64,000 nt of DNA from Chloroflexota bacterium (GCA_004295045.1 SHND01000020.1:6417-70416); one strand, 5' to 3'; shown: positions 42,631 to 52,287, counted from the stretch's first letter. Program-made: numbers and translations. The notes: generated from the sequence alone by a model not told the origin.

Positions 42631-42665
42631 GGGTCAAAAGTAACGTATCATTGGAATAACCGTTG

Positions 42666-42671
42666 TATAAT
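42666..42671 (+). promoter_or_regulatory. -10 box directly before udk
   Basis: TATAAT ends 8 nt before ATG at 42680, so the transcript is predicted leaderless. No ribosome site is visible. No convincing -35 box is seen. Confidence 0.5.
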
Positions 42672-42679
42672 CCACCTTG

Positions 42680-43300
42680 ATGCAGCCATTGGTGATAGGG
42701 ATTGCGGGCGGGTCAGGTTCCGGCAAAACGACGATTGCGCGGACGATCATGGAGCGCGTCGGACAAGAGCGCATCGCCTACATTCAGCACGATGCGTATT
42801 ATTGTGATCAAAGCGCGATGCCGATGGAAGCGCGCTTGCAGGTCAATTACGATCATCCCGACTCGCTCGAGACTTCGCTGCTGGTGAAACATTTGCGCGA
42901 ATTGCGCGCCGGACACGCGGTCGAAATTCCTGTCTACGACTTTACGCAATTTACGCGCGCGCGCGAAACAACACTCATCGAAACACGCCCTGTCATTCTC
43001 GTCGAAGGCATTTTGATTTTTGTGGATGCCGCGCTGCGTTCGCTTTTCGACATCAAACTTTACGTGGACGCGCCCGCAGATTTGCGTTTTATCCGCCGTC
43101 TGCAGCGCGATCTCACCGAACGGCATCGCACGCCGGAGAGCATCATTCGCCAATATCTCGAAACGGTGCGCCCGATGCATCTCGAATTTGTTGAACCGAC
43201 CAAGCGCTTTGCCGATTTGATTTTGCCCGAAGGCGGATTTAACGCGGTGGGCGTGGATGTAATTGTCGCACGCGTGCGCGCAATGCTGGAAACGAAATAA
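42680..43300 (+). CDS. udk: Uridine kinase
   Basis: 206 residues from ATG at 42680 (a TTG codon before it is inside the promoter spacing). Walker A is GIAGGSGSGKTTIA. QHDAYYCDQSAMPMEAR, NYDHPDSLE, and the lid region RDLTERHRTPESIIRQY follow. It phosphorylates uridine and cytidine in pyrimidine salvage and is of normal length. It is the first gene of the long plus-strand run that continues into the polysaccharide cluster, one base before the HepT-like gene starts. Confidence 0.94.
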   Translation: MQPLVIGIAGGSGSGKTTIARTIMERVGQERIAYIQHDAYYCDQSAMPMEARLQVNYDHPDSLETSLLVKHLRELRAGHAVEIPVYDFTQFTRARETTLIETRPVILVEGILIFVDAALRSLFDIKLYVDAPADLRFIRRLQRDLTERHRTPESIIRQYLETVRPMHLEFVEPTKRFADLILPEGGFNAVGVDVIVARVRAMLETK

Positions 43301-43759
43301 ATGAACGCGCTGCTGAACACAAAGATTGACGCGCTCGAAGCATACCTGCAAGACCTGCGCGACATCGAGCCCGCAAATTTTGACGTCTTTGAGCAGGACA
43401 AGATGCTGCGCCGCTACGCGGAACGAATGCTGCACATGACGATTGACGCGTGCATCCAAATTGGCATCCAAGTTTTGACCGAAGAGGGCTTGCGCGCTCC
43501 CGAAAATTATCACGACGTATTTACTGTTTTGGGCGACCACCGCATTCTGTCCGCGCCGCTCGTGAATTCCATGACCATGATGGTCGAATTGCGCAATGTG
43601 CTGGTTTATGAATATGATGTTGTGGACCACATGATGATTTATAGCGTCCTCAAACGTCGGCTGGATGATCTGGCAGAATTCATTCGCGCGCTGCGCGCCT
43701 ATGCGAACGGCGAACCGTACATTCCTTCTCCGCTGTTCGAACCCTCGTTCGAAGAATAA
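43301..43759 (+). CDS. HepT-like (DUF86) protein with altered RX4HXY motif
   Basis: 152 residues, all helical, of the HepT/DUF86 toxin family (IDACIQIGIQVLTEEGLRAPENYHDVFTVLGDHRIL, then VELRNVLVYEYDVVD). The HEPN ribonuclease motif RX4HXY reads R98-NVLV-Y103-E-Y105, so the catalytic His is Tyr. No MntA-type nucleotidyltransferase partner is adjacent. It is either an inactive or repurposed HEPN protein or a member with changed chemistry. It sits directly between udk and the flippase gene. Confidence 0.85.
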   Translation: MNALLNTKIDALEAYLQDLRDIEPANFDVFEQDKMLRRYAERMLHMTIDACIQIGIQVLTEEGLRAPENYHDVFTVLGDHRILSAPLVNSMTMMVELRNVLVYEYDVVDHMMIYSVLKRRLDDLAEFIRALRAYANGEPYIPSPLFEPSFEE

Positions 43760-43766
43760 TTTTTGT

Positions 43767-45311
43767 GTGAACACATCTGCATTGCGGACCTCTGAAACTC
43801 CTCCCGAAGACACATTCGATTCGCGTACTGAAACGCCGCTCGCTTTTCGTATCGTGCGCGGCGGCGCGGTCGTCGCATTCTCGACCTATTTCTTGTTTAT
43901 CTTTGGTTTTGGCGCCAACCTGATTTTGACGCGTCTGCTCGCGCCCGCTGATTTTGGCGTCTTTGCGCTCGGCGTATTCTTTTTCGCGCTGCTGAATCTC
44001 CGCCCCAAGTTGGGGATTGATCAAGCGTTCGCGCAGCGCGCGGTGACGGACGCGCAGGCATCAGGCACATTTGCCGCGCTGAGCATCACAACCGGCATCG
44101 CTTCATTGCTGCTCACGCTGCTTGTCGTCCCGATCCTTTTATTTTTCCATTACGCGGAATCTGTGATCATCGTCACCGTAACTTTGGCAATGGTCGGCGT
44201 TCTCGATTCGATCATGGGCATCGCGTGGGTGCAGCTCGACAAAGCCCTGCGCTTTACGCGCGTGAGCATCGTCACACTCATCGCCTTTCCAATTTCCTAT
44301 GTACCTGCGTTCTATCTCGCGCTAAATCAGGGCGGCTATTGGGCATTGCTCGCGCAAAATGCGTTCTACGCGCTGCTGCTATTGATCGGCTTGTGGTTCA
44401 CAGCGCGACGCGAGCTGCCGGAAATTTGGAAAATGCGTTGGACCTTTTCACAGGCGCTCGCCAAACAATTCTTGCGCTTTGGCATCTTTGTTGGACTCGC
44501 GACCATTTTTGCCACAATCGTTTATCAGTTCGATAATTTTCTCGTCGGAACATTCGTCAATCTCGAAACCCTTGGGTATTATGATCGCGCCTACCGCATC
44601 GCGCAGTGGTCGTCCATTCTCGTCGGCAGTGTGTTAGCGCGCACCGCGTTTTACGCGTACAGCCGTTTGCAAAATGACGTTGTGCGCTTGACGAAAACTG
44701 CGACAATGTCGCTTTGGATCGTCACCATTCTCGCGCTGCCGCTTGCGCTGGCGATTTTTGTCAGCGCGGACGATCTCGTGTTATTTCTCTTTGGAGAAAA
44801 ATGGCTGCCGAGCGCGCTGCTGTTGAAATTTCTCGTCATCTATTCCGTTTTGCGCCCGTTGCTGGATGATGCCCAATCGCTCTTTGTCGCGGTTGGACAT
44901 CCCCGCCGAACCACGTTGGTTACAATCATTCAAGCGGTCGCGCTCGTGTTTGTGGCGACGCCGCTGACGCTGCGCTTTAACGCAATCGGGACGGCGATAG
45001 GGGTCGGCGTCGCATTTGCCGTCGGGTTGGGTGTCACATATTATTTTGTGCGGCGCACCCTGCCCGCGCTCAATTTGCGCGAGGCGTTTTTGGTTCCGAC
45101 CATCGCCGCGCTGATTACCATTTTCGCCGCAACCTATTTTGCTTCCGTTCTAAATTCACCGGCGCTGCCGTTAGTGATACAACTGATCATCGAAACAACG
45201 GCGACAATCTTGCTCTATCTCGGCATTACGTTTCTGTTTCGCCCCGCGCTCACGCGCGAACGCACGCAATACGTGTGGCGCTTGCTGCGGCAGCGCGAGT
45301 TAACCGGATGA
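43767..45311 (+). CDS. Polysaccharide flippase (Wzx/PST family)
   Basis: 514 residues from GTG at 43767, seven bases after the HepT-like stop; the open frame extends upstream but into another gene. About fourteen hydrophobic helices are present, with the MATE/MOP-like opening RIVRGGAVVAFSTYFLFIFGFGANLILTRLLAPADFGVFAL typical of lipid-linked oligosaccharide flippases. It would move undecaprenyl-linked repeat units across the membrane. It heads the sugar-nucleotide and glycosyltransferase cluster; the stop overlaps the next start (ATGA). Confidence 0.93.
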   Translation: MNTSALRTSETPPEDTFDSRTETPLAFRIVRGGAVVAFSTYFLFIFGFGANLILTRLLAPADFGVFALGVFFFALLNLRPKLGIDQAFAQRAVTDAQASGTFAALSITTGIASLLLTLLVVPILLFFHYAESVIIVTVTLAMVGVLDSIMGIAWVQLDKALRFTRVSIVTLIAFPISYVPAFYLALNQGGYWALLAQNAFYALLLLIGLWFTARRELPEIWKMRWTFSQALAKQFLRFGIFVGLATIFATIVYQFDNFLVGTFVNLETLGYYDRAYRIAQWSSILVGSVLARTAFYAYSRLQNDVVRLTKTATMSLWIVTILALPLALAIFVSADDLVLFLFGEKWLPSALLLKFLVIYSVLRPLLDDAQSLFVAVGHPRRTTLVTIIQAVALVFVATPLTLRFNAIGTAIGVGVAFAVGLGVTYYFVRRTLPALNLREAFLVPTIAALITIFAATYFASVLNSPALPLVIQLIIETTATILLYLGITFLFRPALTRERTQYVWRLLRQRELTG

Positions 45312-46291
45312 GAGATGAATTGCGCGTCGGCGTCATCGGCGTCGGCAACATGGGACTGCATCATGCGCGCGTCTATTCGCAGCTCGAGCTTGTGAAATTG
45401 TGCGCGGTCGCGGATTTTGACGCGGCGCGGGCGCATTCCGTCGCCGCGCGTTTTCACACGAACGCGTACACCGATTATTGCACGATGCTGGAACGCGAAC
45501 GTCTCGACGCCGTGACGATTGCGGCGCCCACGCGCGAGCATCTTGCCATTGCGCGTGATGTGATTGCGCATGGCGTACATTTGCTCGTGGAAAAGCCGCT
45601 CGCCGCGACCGTCACTGAAGCCGAGCAAATTTGCGACGCGGCGCACAAGGCAAAGATTCATCTCGCCGTCGGTCACATCGAACGCTTTAATCCGGCGGTC
45701 CAAGAATTGCGGCGAGAGATTCAAAATGGCACGCTCGGCGAAATTTCTTCCGTGATTGCAAAACGCGTTGGCGTGATGCCCCCGCAAATTAAAGATGCCA
45801 ACGTCATTACCGATTTGGCAGTACACGATATTGACGTGCTGAATTATTTTTTCAACACCATGCCGTCGGCTGTTCATGCCACGGCGGGATTCGCCTTGTT
45901 AGACAAGCGGTACGACCACGCCGAAATTTTTTTGCGGTATCGAAATGCCGGATGCTTTGTCCAAATCAATTGGATTACGCCCGTCAAGATTCGGACGCTG
46001 TCGGTGACGGGTGACGCGGGACATGCCGAGTTGAACTATGTCACCCAAAAATTGGAAATCTTTGAAAGCACAATTGCGCGCGCCTACGATGATTTTGGCG
46101 ACTTTGTGATTCAGTTTGGTGACGCGCGCAAAACCAGTGTCGGCATCGAAATGCGCGAGCCGCTGCGAAATGAACTCGAAAATTTTGTTGGCGTACTGCG
46201 CGGCGAGCGCGAGGCGATTGTCACAGGACAGGATGGCGTGAACGCGCTGCGCGTCGCCGAACGCGTTTTGCAACAGGTGCAACATGAGTGA
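45308..46291 (+). CDS. Gfo/Idh/MocA dehydrogenase, UDP-sugar type (WlbA/GnnA-like)
   Basis: 327 residues from ATG at 45308, overlapping the flippase stop. The Rossmann loop is VGVIGVGNMGLHHARVY. The catalytic region has VEKPLAATVTEAE, and IERFNPAVQELR matches UDP-GlcNAc(A) 3-dehydrogenases. It would oxidise the C3 hydroxyl of a UDP-N-acetylglucosamine or its uronic acid. The next two genes encode the acetyltransferase and the aminotransferase of the same pathway. The exact sugar is uncertain. Confidence 0.9.
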   Translation: MRDELRVGVIGVGNMGLHHARVYSQLELVKLCAVADFDAARAHSVAARFHTNAYTDYCTMLERERLDAVTIAAPTREHLAIARDVIAHGVHLLVEKPLAATVTEAEQICDAAHKAKIHLAVGHIERFNPAVQELRREIQNGTLGEISSVIAKRVGVMPPQIKDANVITDLAVHDIDVLNYFFNTMPSAVHATAGFALLDKRYDHAEIFLRYRNAGCFVQINWITPVKIRTLSVTGDAGHAELNYVTQKLEIFESTIARAYDDFGDFVIQFGDARKTSVGIEMREPLRNELENFVGVLRGEREAIVTGQDGVNALRVAERVLQQVQHE

Positions 46292-46898
46292 CATTTTTAT
46301 TGATCCATCGGCGGTCGTTTCCGAACGCGCGGTGATTGGCGCGGGGACCAAAGTTTGGATGAATGTTCAAATTCGCGAGGATGTGCGGATCGGGAAAAAT
46401 TGTATCATCGGACGCAACACGTACATTGAAAACGGCGTCACGCTCGGCGACAATGTCAAAGTGCAAAATAACGCGCTCCTGTACCACAGCGCGACGCTCG
46501 AAGATGGCGTCTTTATCGGACCGGGCGCGATTCTGACAAATGACAAAGTGCCGCGCGCTGTGAATCCCGATGGTTCGCTCAAGAACGCGGCAGACTGGCA
46601 CGCCGGACACATTCGCATCGGACGCGGCGCCTCCATTGGCGCGGGCGCGATCGTGCTGACAGACCTTGTCATCGGCGCGTGGGCGATGGTTGGTTCGGGC
46701 GCGCTCGTCACCAAAGATGTTCCCGCGCACGCGCTCGTTGTCGGCATTCCCGCGCGGCGCGTTGGTTATGTTTGCAAATGCGGACATCGGCTCAACAGTC
46801 AAGGACAGAATGGCGAACGCATTTGGATTTGCGCGCGCGATCATTCGCAATATCGCATGGACGCGCAAGGTTCATTGCAAGAAATTTCAACCCCATGA
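46284..46898 (+). CDS. Hexapeptide-repeat N-acetyltransferase (WbpD/WlbB-like)
   Basis: 204 residues. The left-handed beta-helix is evident: IFIDPSAVVSERAVIGAGTKVWMNVQIREDVRIGKNCIIGRNTYIENGVTLGDNVKVQNNALLYHSATLEDGVFIGPGAILTNDKVPRAVN. A C-terminal Cys-rich piece (VCKCGHRLNSQG...WICARD) looks like a zinc knuckle. Family members acetylate the 3-amino group of UDP-2-acetamido-3-amino sugars. It overlaps the dehydrogenase gene by 8 bp and the next gene by 4 bp (ATGA). Confidence 0.9.
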   Translation: MSDIFIDPSAVVSERAVIGAGTKVWMNVQIREDVRIGKNCIIGRNTYIENGVTLGDNVKVQNNALLYHSATLEDGVFIGPGAILTNDKVPRAVNPDGSLKNAADWHAGHIRIGRGASIGAGAIVLTDLVIGAWAMVGSGALVTKDVPAHALVVGIPARRVGYVCKCGHRLNSQGQNGERIWICARDHSQYRMDAQGSLQEISTP

Positions 46899-47986
46899 TC
46901 CCAATTTCCAAACCTTGGCTCCGTGAAAACGAAAAACGCGCGGCGGATGAGGTTCTCGAATCAGGCATCCTCGCGCAGGGACCCCGCGTTGCAGAATTTG
47001 AACGCGCCTTTGCCGAATACATCGGCGTCAAGCATGGCATTGCAGCGAGCAATGGAACGACGGCGCTGCATATCGCGTTGTTAGCGCACGGCATCGGCGC
47101 AGGCGATGAAGTTATCACGACAGCATTTACGTTCATCGCGTCTGTGAACGCGATCCTGTACACCGGCGCAACGCCGCGCCTAATTGACATTGACGCGAGT
47201 TACAACCTCGACGCGTCGCAGATCAAAGCAGCCATCACGCCGCGCACGCGCGCCATCATGCCGGTTCATTTGTTTGGGCAGCCATGTGACATGCGCGACA
47301 TCATGGACATTGCACGACGCCACAATTTGGTCGTCATCGAAGACGCGTGCCAAGCGCACGGCGCGCAATTTCAAGAAACACGTGTAGGCACGTTTGGCAC
47401 CGGATGTTTTTCATTTTACGCGACGAAAAATATGACGACGGGCGAAGGGGGAATGATCACAACGGATGATGATCGAGTCGCGTCGCGCGCGCGCTTGCTC
47501 ATCAATCATGGAATGCGCGTCCGCTATCATCACGAAACGCTCGGCTATAATTTTCGCCTCACCGAGATTGCCGCCGCCATTGGCATCGAGCAATTGAAAC
47601 GATTGGATGCGTTCAACGCGCGGCGCGCGGAAACCGCCGCGTACTATGACGAACATTTGGCGAACGTGCGCGGCTTGGAACTGCCGCGCGTTATGGCGCA
47701 ACGCAGTCACGTTTATCATCAATACACGCTGCGCGTCTTGCCCGCGTTTCCGCTCACGCGTGACGAGCTGGCGGCTGCGCTCAACGCGCGCGGCATCGGC
47801 ACAGGAATTTATTATCCAATCCCCGTGCATCAGCAAGCAGCCGTTGGTGAATACGCGTGGACAAAATGTTCTTTACCGCGTGCCGAAGAATGCGCCGCGC
47901 AGGTTTTGGCGCTGCCCGTTCATCCTCTGGTCACGAACGACGAACGCGCCTACATTGCGCAGACAATTTGCGAAATCGCCGGATAA
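46895..47986 (+). CDS. DegT/DnrJ/EryC1 aminotransferase (WbpE/WlbC/GnnB-like)
   Basis: 363 residues from ATG at 46895. Fold-type I PLP enzyme with GIAASNGTTALHIALLAHGIGAGDEVI, IEDACQAHGAQF, and the PLP Lys in FSFYATKNMTTGEGGMI. The usual 3-aminotransferase length and its place after the dehydrogenase and acetyltransferase genes suggest that it converts the 3-keto UDP-sugar to a 3-amino sugar using glutamate. Together the three would make a UDP-2,3-diacetamido sugar. Confidence 0.93.
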   Translation: MIPISKPWLRENEKRAADEVLESGILAQGPRVAEFERAFAEYIGVKHGIAASNGTTALHIALLAHGIGAGDEVITTAFTFIASVNAILYTGATPRLIDIDASYNLDASQIKAAITPRTRAIMPVHLFGQPCDMRDIMDIARRHNLVVIEDACQAHGAQFQETRVGTFGTGCFSFYATKNMTTGEGGMITTDDDRVASRARLLINHGMRVRYHHETLGYNFRLTEIAAAIGIEQLKRLDAFNARRAETAAYYDEHLANVRGLELPRVMAQRSHVYHQYTLRVLPAFPLTRDELAAALNARGIGTGIYYPIPVHQQAAVGEYAWTKCSLPRAEECAAQVLALPVHPLVTNDERAYIAQTICEIAG

Positions 47987-47991
47987 TTTTT

Positions 47992-48960
47992 ATGCCACGC
48001 GTTAGCATTCTCATCCCCGCATACAACCGCGCCAATTATTTGTCCGAAGCGATTCACAGCGCGTTGAACCAAACGTATCGCGCTCTGCAAGTGATCGTCG
48101 TGGATGATGGTTCGACCGACAATACGGCGGAGACGGTCGCTGCGATTTCGGATTCGCGCCTCGTCTATATTCATCAGGAAAATCGTGGCGTGAGCGCGGC
48201 ATTGAATACGGGATGGCGCGCCGCGTCGAGTGAACTGGTCGCAATTCTCGGCTCGGATGATGTGATGCATTCGAAGCAAATTGAAACTTTGCTGCCCATT
48301 CTCGAACGCGATCACGCGCTCGGACTTGTCTATGCCCGCGCGCAAGCGATGGATGCAAACGGAAATCCACTCCCACAAATTCTCGGCTCGTCTATGAAAT
48401 TTTCGGACAACGCGCTGACGAGCTTGTTGTACGGGGATTGCGTTTGCGGCATTGCGTGCTTGTGCCGCCGCGCTTGCATCGAGCAGGTCGGCGGTTTTGA
48501 TGAATCGCTGATTGCGAACGAAGATTGGGACTTGTGGATTCGTATGGCAGAGGTGACGCGGTTTGCGTTTCATGATGAAATTCTTGCGCGCTATCGAATG
48601 CACGCGGCGAGCTTGACGGGCGGACGTTCGCAACACTATCGCCGCGTACTCTTAGATCGCGTGCGACTCATTGAAAATTATTACGCTCGCCCGCAAATCC
48701 CACCCGACGCGTTGGCGATCAAATCGCTCGCGCTGCGAAATGTGTACATGGACGCGGGCATCCGTTTGCTGGCAATTGGCGCGCCGCGCGAAGCGCTGCC
48801 CTATTTGCAGCGAGCGATTCGCGCACATGGCAATCCGCTGGCGGCGACGGCGCGCGTGACGGGAGTCGCGTTGTTCGATTTATATCTGAGCAAAACGAGT
48901 TGGGGCGTCCGTTTTGTGGATGGACTCGTCGCGCGCCGCCGTAAGATCGCTGCTTCATGA
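47992..48960 (+). CDS. Family 2 glycosyltransferase
   Basis: 322 residues from ATG at 47992. GT-A opening VSILIPAYNRANYLSEAIHSAL, the nucleotide-sugar Asp pair in VVDDGSTDN and ILGSDDVMHS, then GFDESLIANEDWDLWIRM (ED) and a helical C-terminal extension of about 70 residues. It adds a sugar to a lipid-linked oligosaccharide at the inner membrane face. It lies 5 bp after the aminotransferase gene; its stop overlaps the next start. Confidence 0.92.
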   Translation: MPRVSILIPAYNRANYLSEAIHSALNQTYRALQVIVVDDGSTDNTAETVAAISDSRLVYIHQENRGVSAALNTGWRAASSELVAILGSDDVMHSKQIETLLPILERDHALGLVYARAQAMDANGNPLPQILGSSMKFSDNALTSLLYGDCVCGIACLCRRACIEQVGGFDESLIANEDWDLWIRMAEVTRFAFHDEILARYRMHAASLTGGRSQHYRRVLLDRVRLIENYYARPQIPPDALAIKSLALRNVYMDAGIRLLAIGAPREALPYLQRAIRAHGNPLAATARVTGVALFDLYLSKTSWGVRFVDGLVARRRKIAAS

Positions 48961-50075
48961 TTACGCCCAAGCCGCGCCTTGCGATGGTCAGTATCGGGAT
49001 TCGCCGCGATCTGCTTGCGCCGCTAGATTATTTTTCAAGATTTGAAGTCGTCCATTTCTTTAGAAAAAATGTATATGATGATTTAACGGCAGAGGATCTC
49101 TCAAGTTCCCTGCGTCAGTATCGTTCACCGATTGATTTGTATCAGCGGCTCGTCGAGTCCGAGCCAATGATCATTCAAGGCGTCGAGCCGTTTTCCTTTT
49201 ACACACAGCCGTTTGTATGGAGTTGCGTTCTCGCCGCGCGCAAAACGCGAGCAGCGCTCGTAATTCCTACATTCGAAAATCGCCCGCTCGATGTGAAATT
49301 TGGCAGATTACGCGCGTCGGTATTGCGCCGCGCGCTCAAGAATTATTTCGACCGCGCCTGTTTGATTTTCGCGCTCAACAATGGAGCGCGTGAAAACGCA
49401 ATACAATGCGACACCCCGCCGAGCAAAATTGTGCGCGCGTTGTGGGGAGTGTGGGGCGTGGACACTCGCGAATTTTTCCCGCGCTCAACGCGCGACAACA
49501 ATCAATCGCCCACAATTTTATTCGCGGGACGCCTCCACAAAGAAAAAGGTGTTTTTGTGTTGTTGGATGCATTCGCACAACTTTATCAAGTATTTCCGAC
49601 CGCGCGTTTGCGCATGGTCGGCGACGGACCCGCGCGGGACGAACTTGCCCCACAAATTCAAGCGCGCGACTTGACAGAGGTTGTGCGCTTGAGTGGAACC
49701 ATCAAGCATCGCGACATGCCGAATGTTTTTCAAAACGCCGATATTTTCTGCGCGCCATCCCTCACCACACACAAATGGGCGGAGCAGGTCGGCGCATCCT
49801 CTCTGCAAGCGATGGCATCCGGTCTGCCCATCGTTTCTACGCGCAGCGGCGCGATTCCCGAATACATTCCCGATGGCGTCGCAGGAATTTTGGCTCCGGA
49901 AAATGATTCACATGCGCTCGCGACGAGCTTGCTTGCGCTCTTGCGTAATCCACAACGCGCGCGCGAAATGGGAGCAGCGGGACGCGCCTACGCTTGCGCA
50001 CATTATGACGCGCGGCAAAATGTGGAACGCGGCGAGCAACTTTTAACGGAGTACTGTCTTGCGCGTCGCGTTTGA
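48957..50075 (+). CDS. GT4 family glycosyltransferase
   Basis: 372 residues with the GT-B fold. The N-terminal half is divergent, and the C-terminal half carries TILFAGRLHKEKGVFVLLDAF, RLRMVGDGPARDELA, and SSLQAMASGLPIVSTRSGAIPEYI. The E of the classical E-x7-E motif is less obvious here than in its neighbours (SLQAMASG). Donor and acceptor unknown. ATGA overlap upstream and a 17-bp overlap with the next gene. Confidence 0.88.
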   Translation: MITPKPRLAMVSIGIRRDLLAPLDYFSRFEVVHFFRKNVYDDLTAEDLSSSLRQYRSPIDLYQRLVESEPMIIQGVEPFSFYTQPFVWSCVLAARKTRAALVIPTFENRPLDVKFGRLRASVLRRALKNYFDRACLIFALNNGARENAIQCDTPPSKIVRALWGVWGVDTREFFPRSTRDNNQSPTILFAGRLHKEKGVFVLLDAFAQLYQVFPTARLRMVGDGPARDELAPQIQARDLTEVVRLSGTIKHRDMPNVFQNADIFCAPSLTTHKWAEQVGASSLQAMASGLPIVSTRSGAIPEYIPDGVAGILAPENDSHALATSLLALLRNPQRAREMGAAGRAYACAHYDARQNVERGEQLLTEYCLARRV

Positions 50076-51141
50076 TGCGAGTTCGATGCGCGGACGGAAA
50101 ACGGGCATCGGCGTTTACACGACGCAGCTGCTGAATGCATTGGAGCAGTACGCGCCAGAGATAGAACGCGTCATGCTCGACGACAACGCGGCGGCTGATC
50201 AACGCACCGGCGCAAGAATTTTCCGCGAACAGTTCACGCTGCCGCGCCGCGCGGAAAAAGCAAACGTTCAGCTCTGTCATTTGACCGGCTTTGCTGCGCC
50301 GCTGCGTTCGCGCGTACCCGTCGTTTTGACCGTGATGGATTTGATCGGCGTTTTGTTTGCGCGAAATTTTCCGCTCGCCTCGCGTTTTTACTGGAGCCGC
50401 TATTTGCCATTCACGTTTCGCGCCGCGCGTCACATTCTCACCCTCTCCGAAAACACCAAGCGCGACGTAGTGCGGCTCGCGCGAATTGCGCCGGCGCGCA
50501 TCACCGTCATTCCGCCGGGCATTGAGGCGCGTTTTCGCGTCATCACGGATACGCAGATTTTGGAAGCCACGCGCGCGCGTTTGAATTTACCGCAGCGATT
50601 TTTTCTATTTGTTAGTACGCTCGAACCGCGCAAAGGTGTTGACACCCTTTTGCACGCCTATGCGCGCATCGCCCCGCATGTCAACGAACATCTCGTCATC
50701 GTCGGCAAACGCGGTTGGTATTACCGTACGCTCTTTGCGCAGGCGCGCGCGATTGGGTTCGAGCGCGTCCATTTCGCCGATTATCTTTCGGATGAAGATT
50801 TGCCGAGCGTCTACAATTTGGCAACTGCGTTTGTTTTTCCCTCGCGTTACGAAGGATTCGGTTTGACTCCGCTCGAAGCAATGGCGTGCGGCGCGCCGGT
50901 CATTTCGTCCAACACCTCTGCCCTGCCCGAAGTCGTTGGTGACGCGGGCATTCTCCTCGCGCCGAATGATGTGACCAGTTTCGCGCACGCGATGACGACA
51001 TTGGCTGGCGATTCTACACTGCAGGCAGAATTGCGCGGGCGCGGCGTTGAACGCGCAAAACTTTTTTCGTGGGAACGCAGCGCGCGCGAAATAGCAGAAT
51101 GTTACGCGCGACTCGTCACTCCGCCTGCGCCAAATCCATAG
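50059..51141 (+). CDS. GT4 family glycosyltransferase (tandem trio, 1)
   Basis: 360 residues from TTG at 50059, which gives the family-typical opening RVAFDASSMRGRKTGIGVYTTQLL; later ATG codons would cut the first strand. The C-terminal half has FLFVSTLEPRKGVDTLLHAYA, VGKRGWYYRTLF, and [39 protein letters not shown]. It resembles mannosyltransferases of the MtfB type. It overlaps its upstream neighbour and shares whole segments with the next two genes. Confidence 0.88.
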   Translation: MRVAFDASSMRGRKTGIGVYTTQLLNALEQYAPEIERVMLDDNAAADQRTGARIFREQFTLPRRAEKANVQLCHLTGFAAPLRSRVPVVLTVMDLIGVLFARNFPLASRFYWSRYLPFTFRAARHILTLSENTKRDVVRLARIAPARITVIPPGIEARFRVITDTQILEATRARLNLPQRFFLFVSTLEPRKGVDTLLHAYARIAPHVNEHLVIVGKRGWYYRTLFAQARAIGFERVHFADYLSDEDLPSVYNLATAFVFPSRYEGFGLTPLEAMACGAPVISSNTSALPEVVGDAGILLAPNDVTSFAHAMTTLAGDSTLQAELRGRGVERAKLFSWERSAREIAECYARLVTPPAPNP

Positions 51142-51153
51142 TCAGCTTGCGCT

Positions 51154-52287
51154 ATGCGAATCACTGTTGATATTTCACCGTGGATGCATCGCCACGCGGG
51201 CTTGGGACGCTACGCGGGCGAACTGCTCAAAGCGATGCGCGCTGCTGCGCCCCAAAATGAATACGTGGGCTTGTATTACGCGCCGCGCGAAATGGCGGTG
51301 GACAAGGAGTTGGAAAATCTGAAAACGGCGCGCGTGCCGCTGAATGCCAAGCCGTGGCGCATGAGTGTTTTGCTCGCATACTATTTTGGAATGAGCATGG
51401 ATCGGTGGCTGCCGCCCACCGACCTCTTTCATGGCACCGATCACTTGCTGCCGCCGCTCAAGCATTCTCGTACTGTATTCACCATCCACGATTTGATCTT
51501 TCGCTTCTTTCCACAATATCATCTGCCGCTCAATCGCTGGTATCTGAATTTGATGCTGCCAAAATTTATGCGGCGCGCCGATGCGATCATCGCCGTCTCT
51601 GAAAATACGCGGCGCGATGTTGTGCGTCTCATGGACATTCCTGCAGAAAAAATTTCGGTGATTTATGAAGCGGCGAATCCGTCATTTCGTCCAATCGAAT
51701 CGCGCGCGGAATTGCAAGCCGTGCGCGCCACCTACAAATTGCCCGCGCGTTTTATTTTGTTTTTCAGCACCATCGAACCGCGCAAAAATCTCGTCACTCT
51801 GTTCGACGCGTACGCTGAACTTTTGAGGCGAGATGCCGACGCTCCGCCATTGGTGGTGATGGGGCGCAAAGGATGGTTGTACGAGGAGACGCTGCAACAC
51901 ATCCACGCATTGGGTTTGACGCAGCGCGTCATTTTGACCGACTGGGTAAAATCGCAAGACGTACCAGCCGTGATAAATTTAGCGGATTTGTTTGTCTTTC
52001 CTTCACTCTACGAGGGCTTTGGTTTGACGCCGCTCGAAGCGATGGCGTGCGGAACGCCGGTGATTTCGTCCAACGCGTCGTCATTGCCCGAAGTCGTCGG
52101 CGACGCGGGGATATTGATCGAACCGCGCGATGTGGCTGGATTTGCCAATGCGATGGAACGCGTGTTACACGATGTTGAACTGCGTCAAGATTTGTCTGCG
52201 CGCGGTTCAAGGCAGGCGAGTCAATTCAGTTGGGAGCGCGCGGCGCGCGAGACCCTCGCGCTCTATGCGCGTGTGAGCCAAATGTAA
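51154..52287 (+). CDS. GT4 family glycosyltransferase (tandem trio, 2)
   Basis: 377 residues. Opening [27 protein letters not shown], then [58 protein letters not shown], and [39 protein letters not shown]. The layout is the same as its neighbours, so it likely arose by tandem duplication. Linkage specificity is unknown. Confidence 0.9.
   Translation: MRITVDISPWMHRHAGLGRYAGELLKAMRAAAPQNEYVGLYYAPREMAVDKELENLKTARVPLNAKPWRMSVLLAYYFGMSMDRWLPPTDLFHGTDHLLPPLKHSRTVFTIHDLIFRFFPQYHLPLNRWYLNLMLPKFMRRADAIIAVSENTRRDVVRLMDIPAEKISVIYEAANPSFRPIESRAELQAVRATYKLPARFILFFSTIEPRKNLVTLFDAYAELLRRDADAPPLVVMGRKGWLYEETLQHIHALGLTQRVILTDWVKSQDVPAVINLADLFVFPSLYEGFGLTPLEAMACGTPVISSNASSLPEVVGDAGILIEPRDVAGFANAMERVLHDVELRQDLSARGSRQASQFSWERAARETLALYARVSQM

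Noticed and set aside
43665..43766. Upstream extension of the flippase ORF
   Set aside because: It overlaps the HepT-like gene in another frame and lacks hydrophobic or family-like sequence; GTG at 43767 fits.
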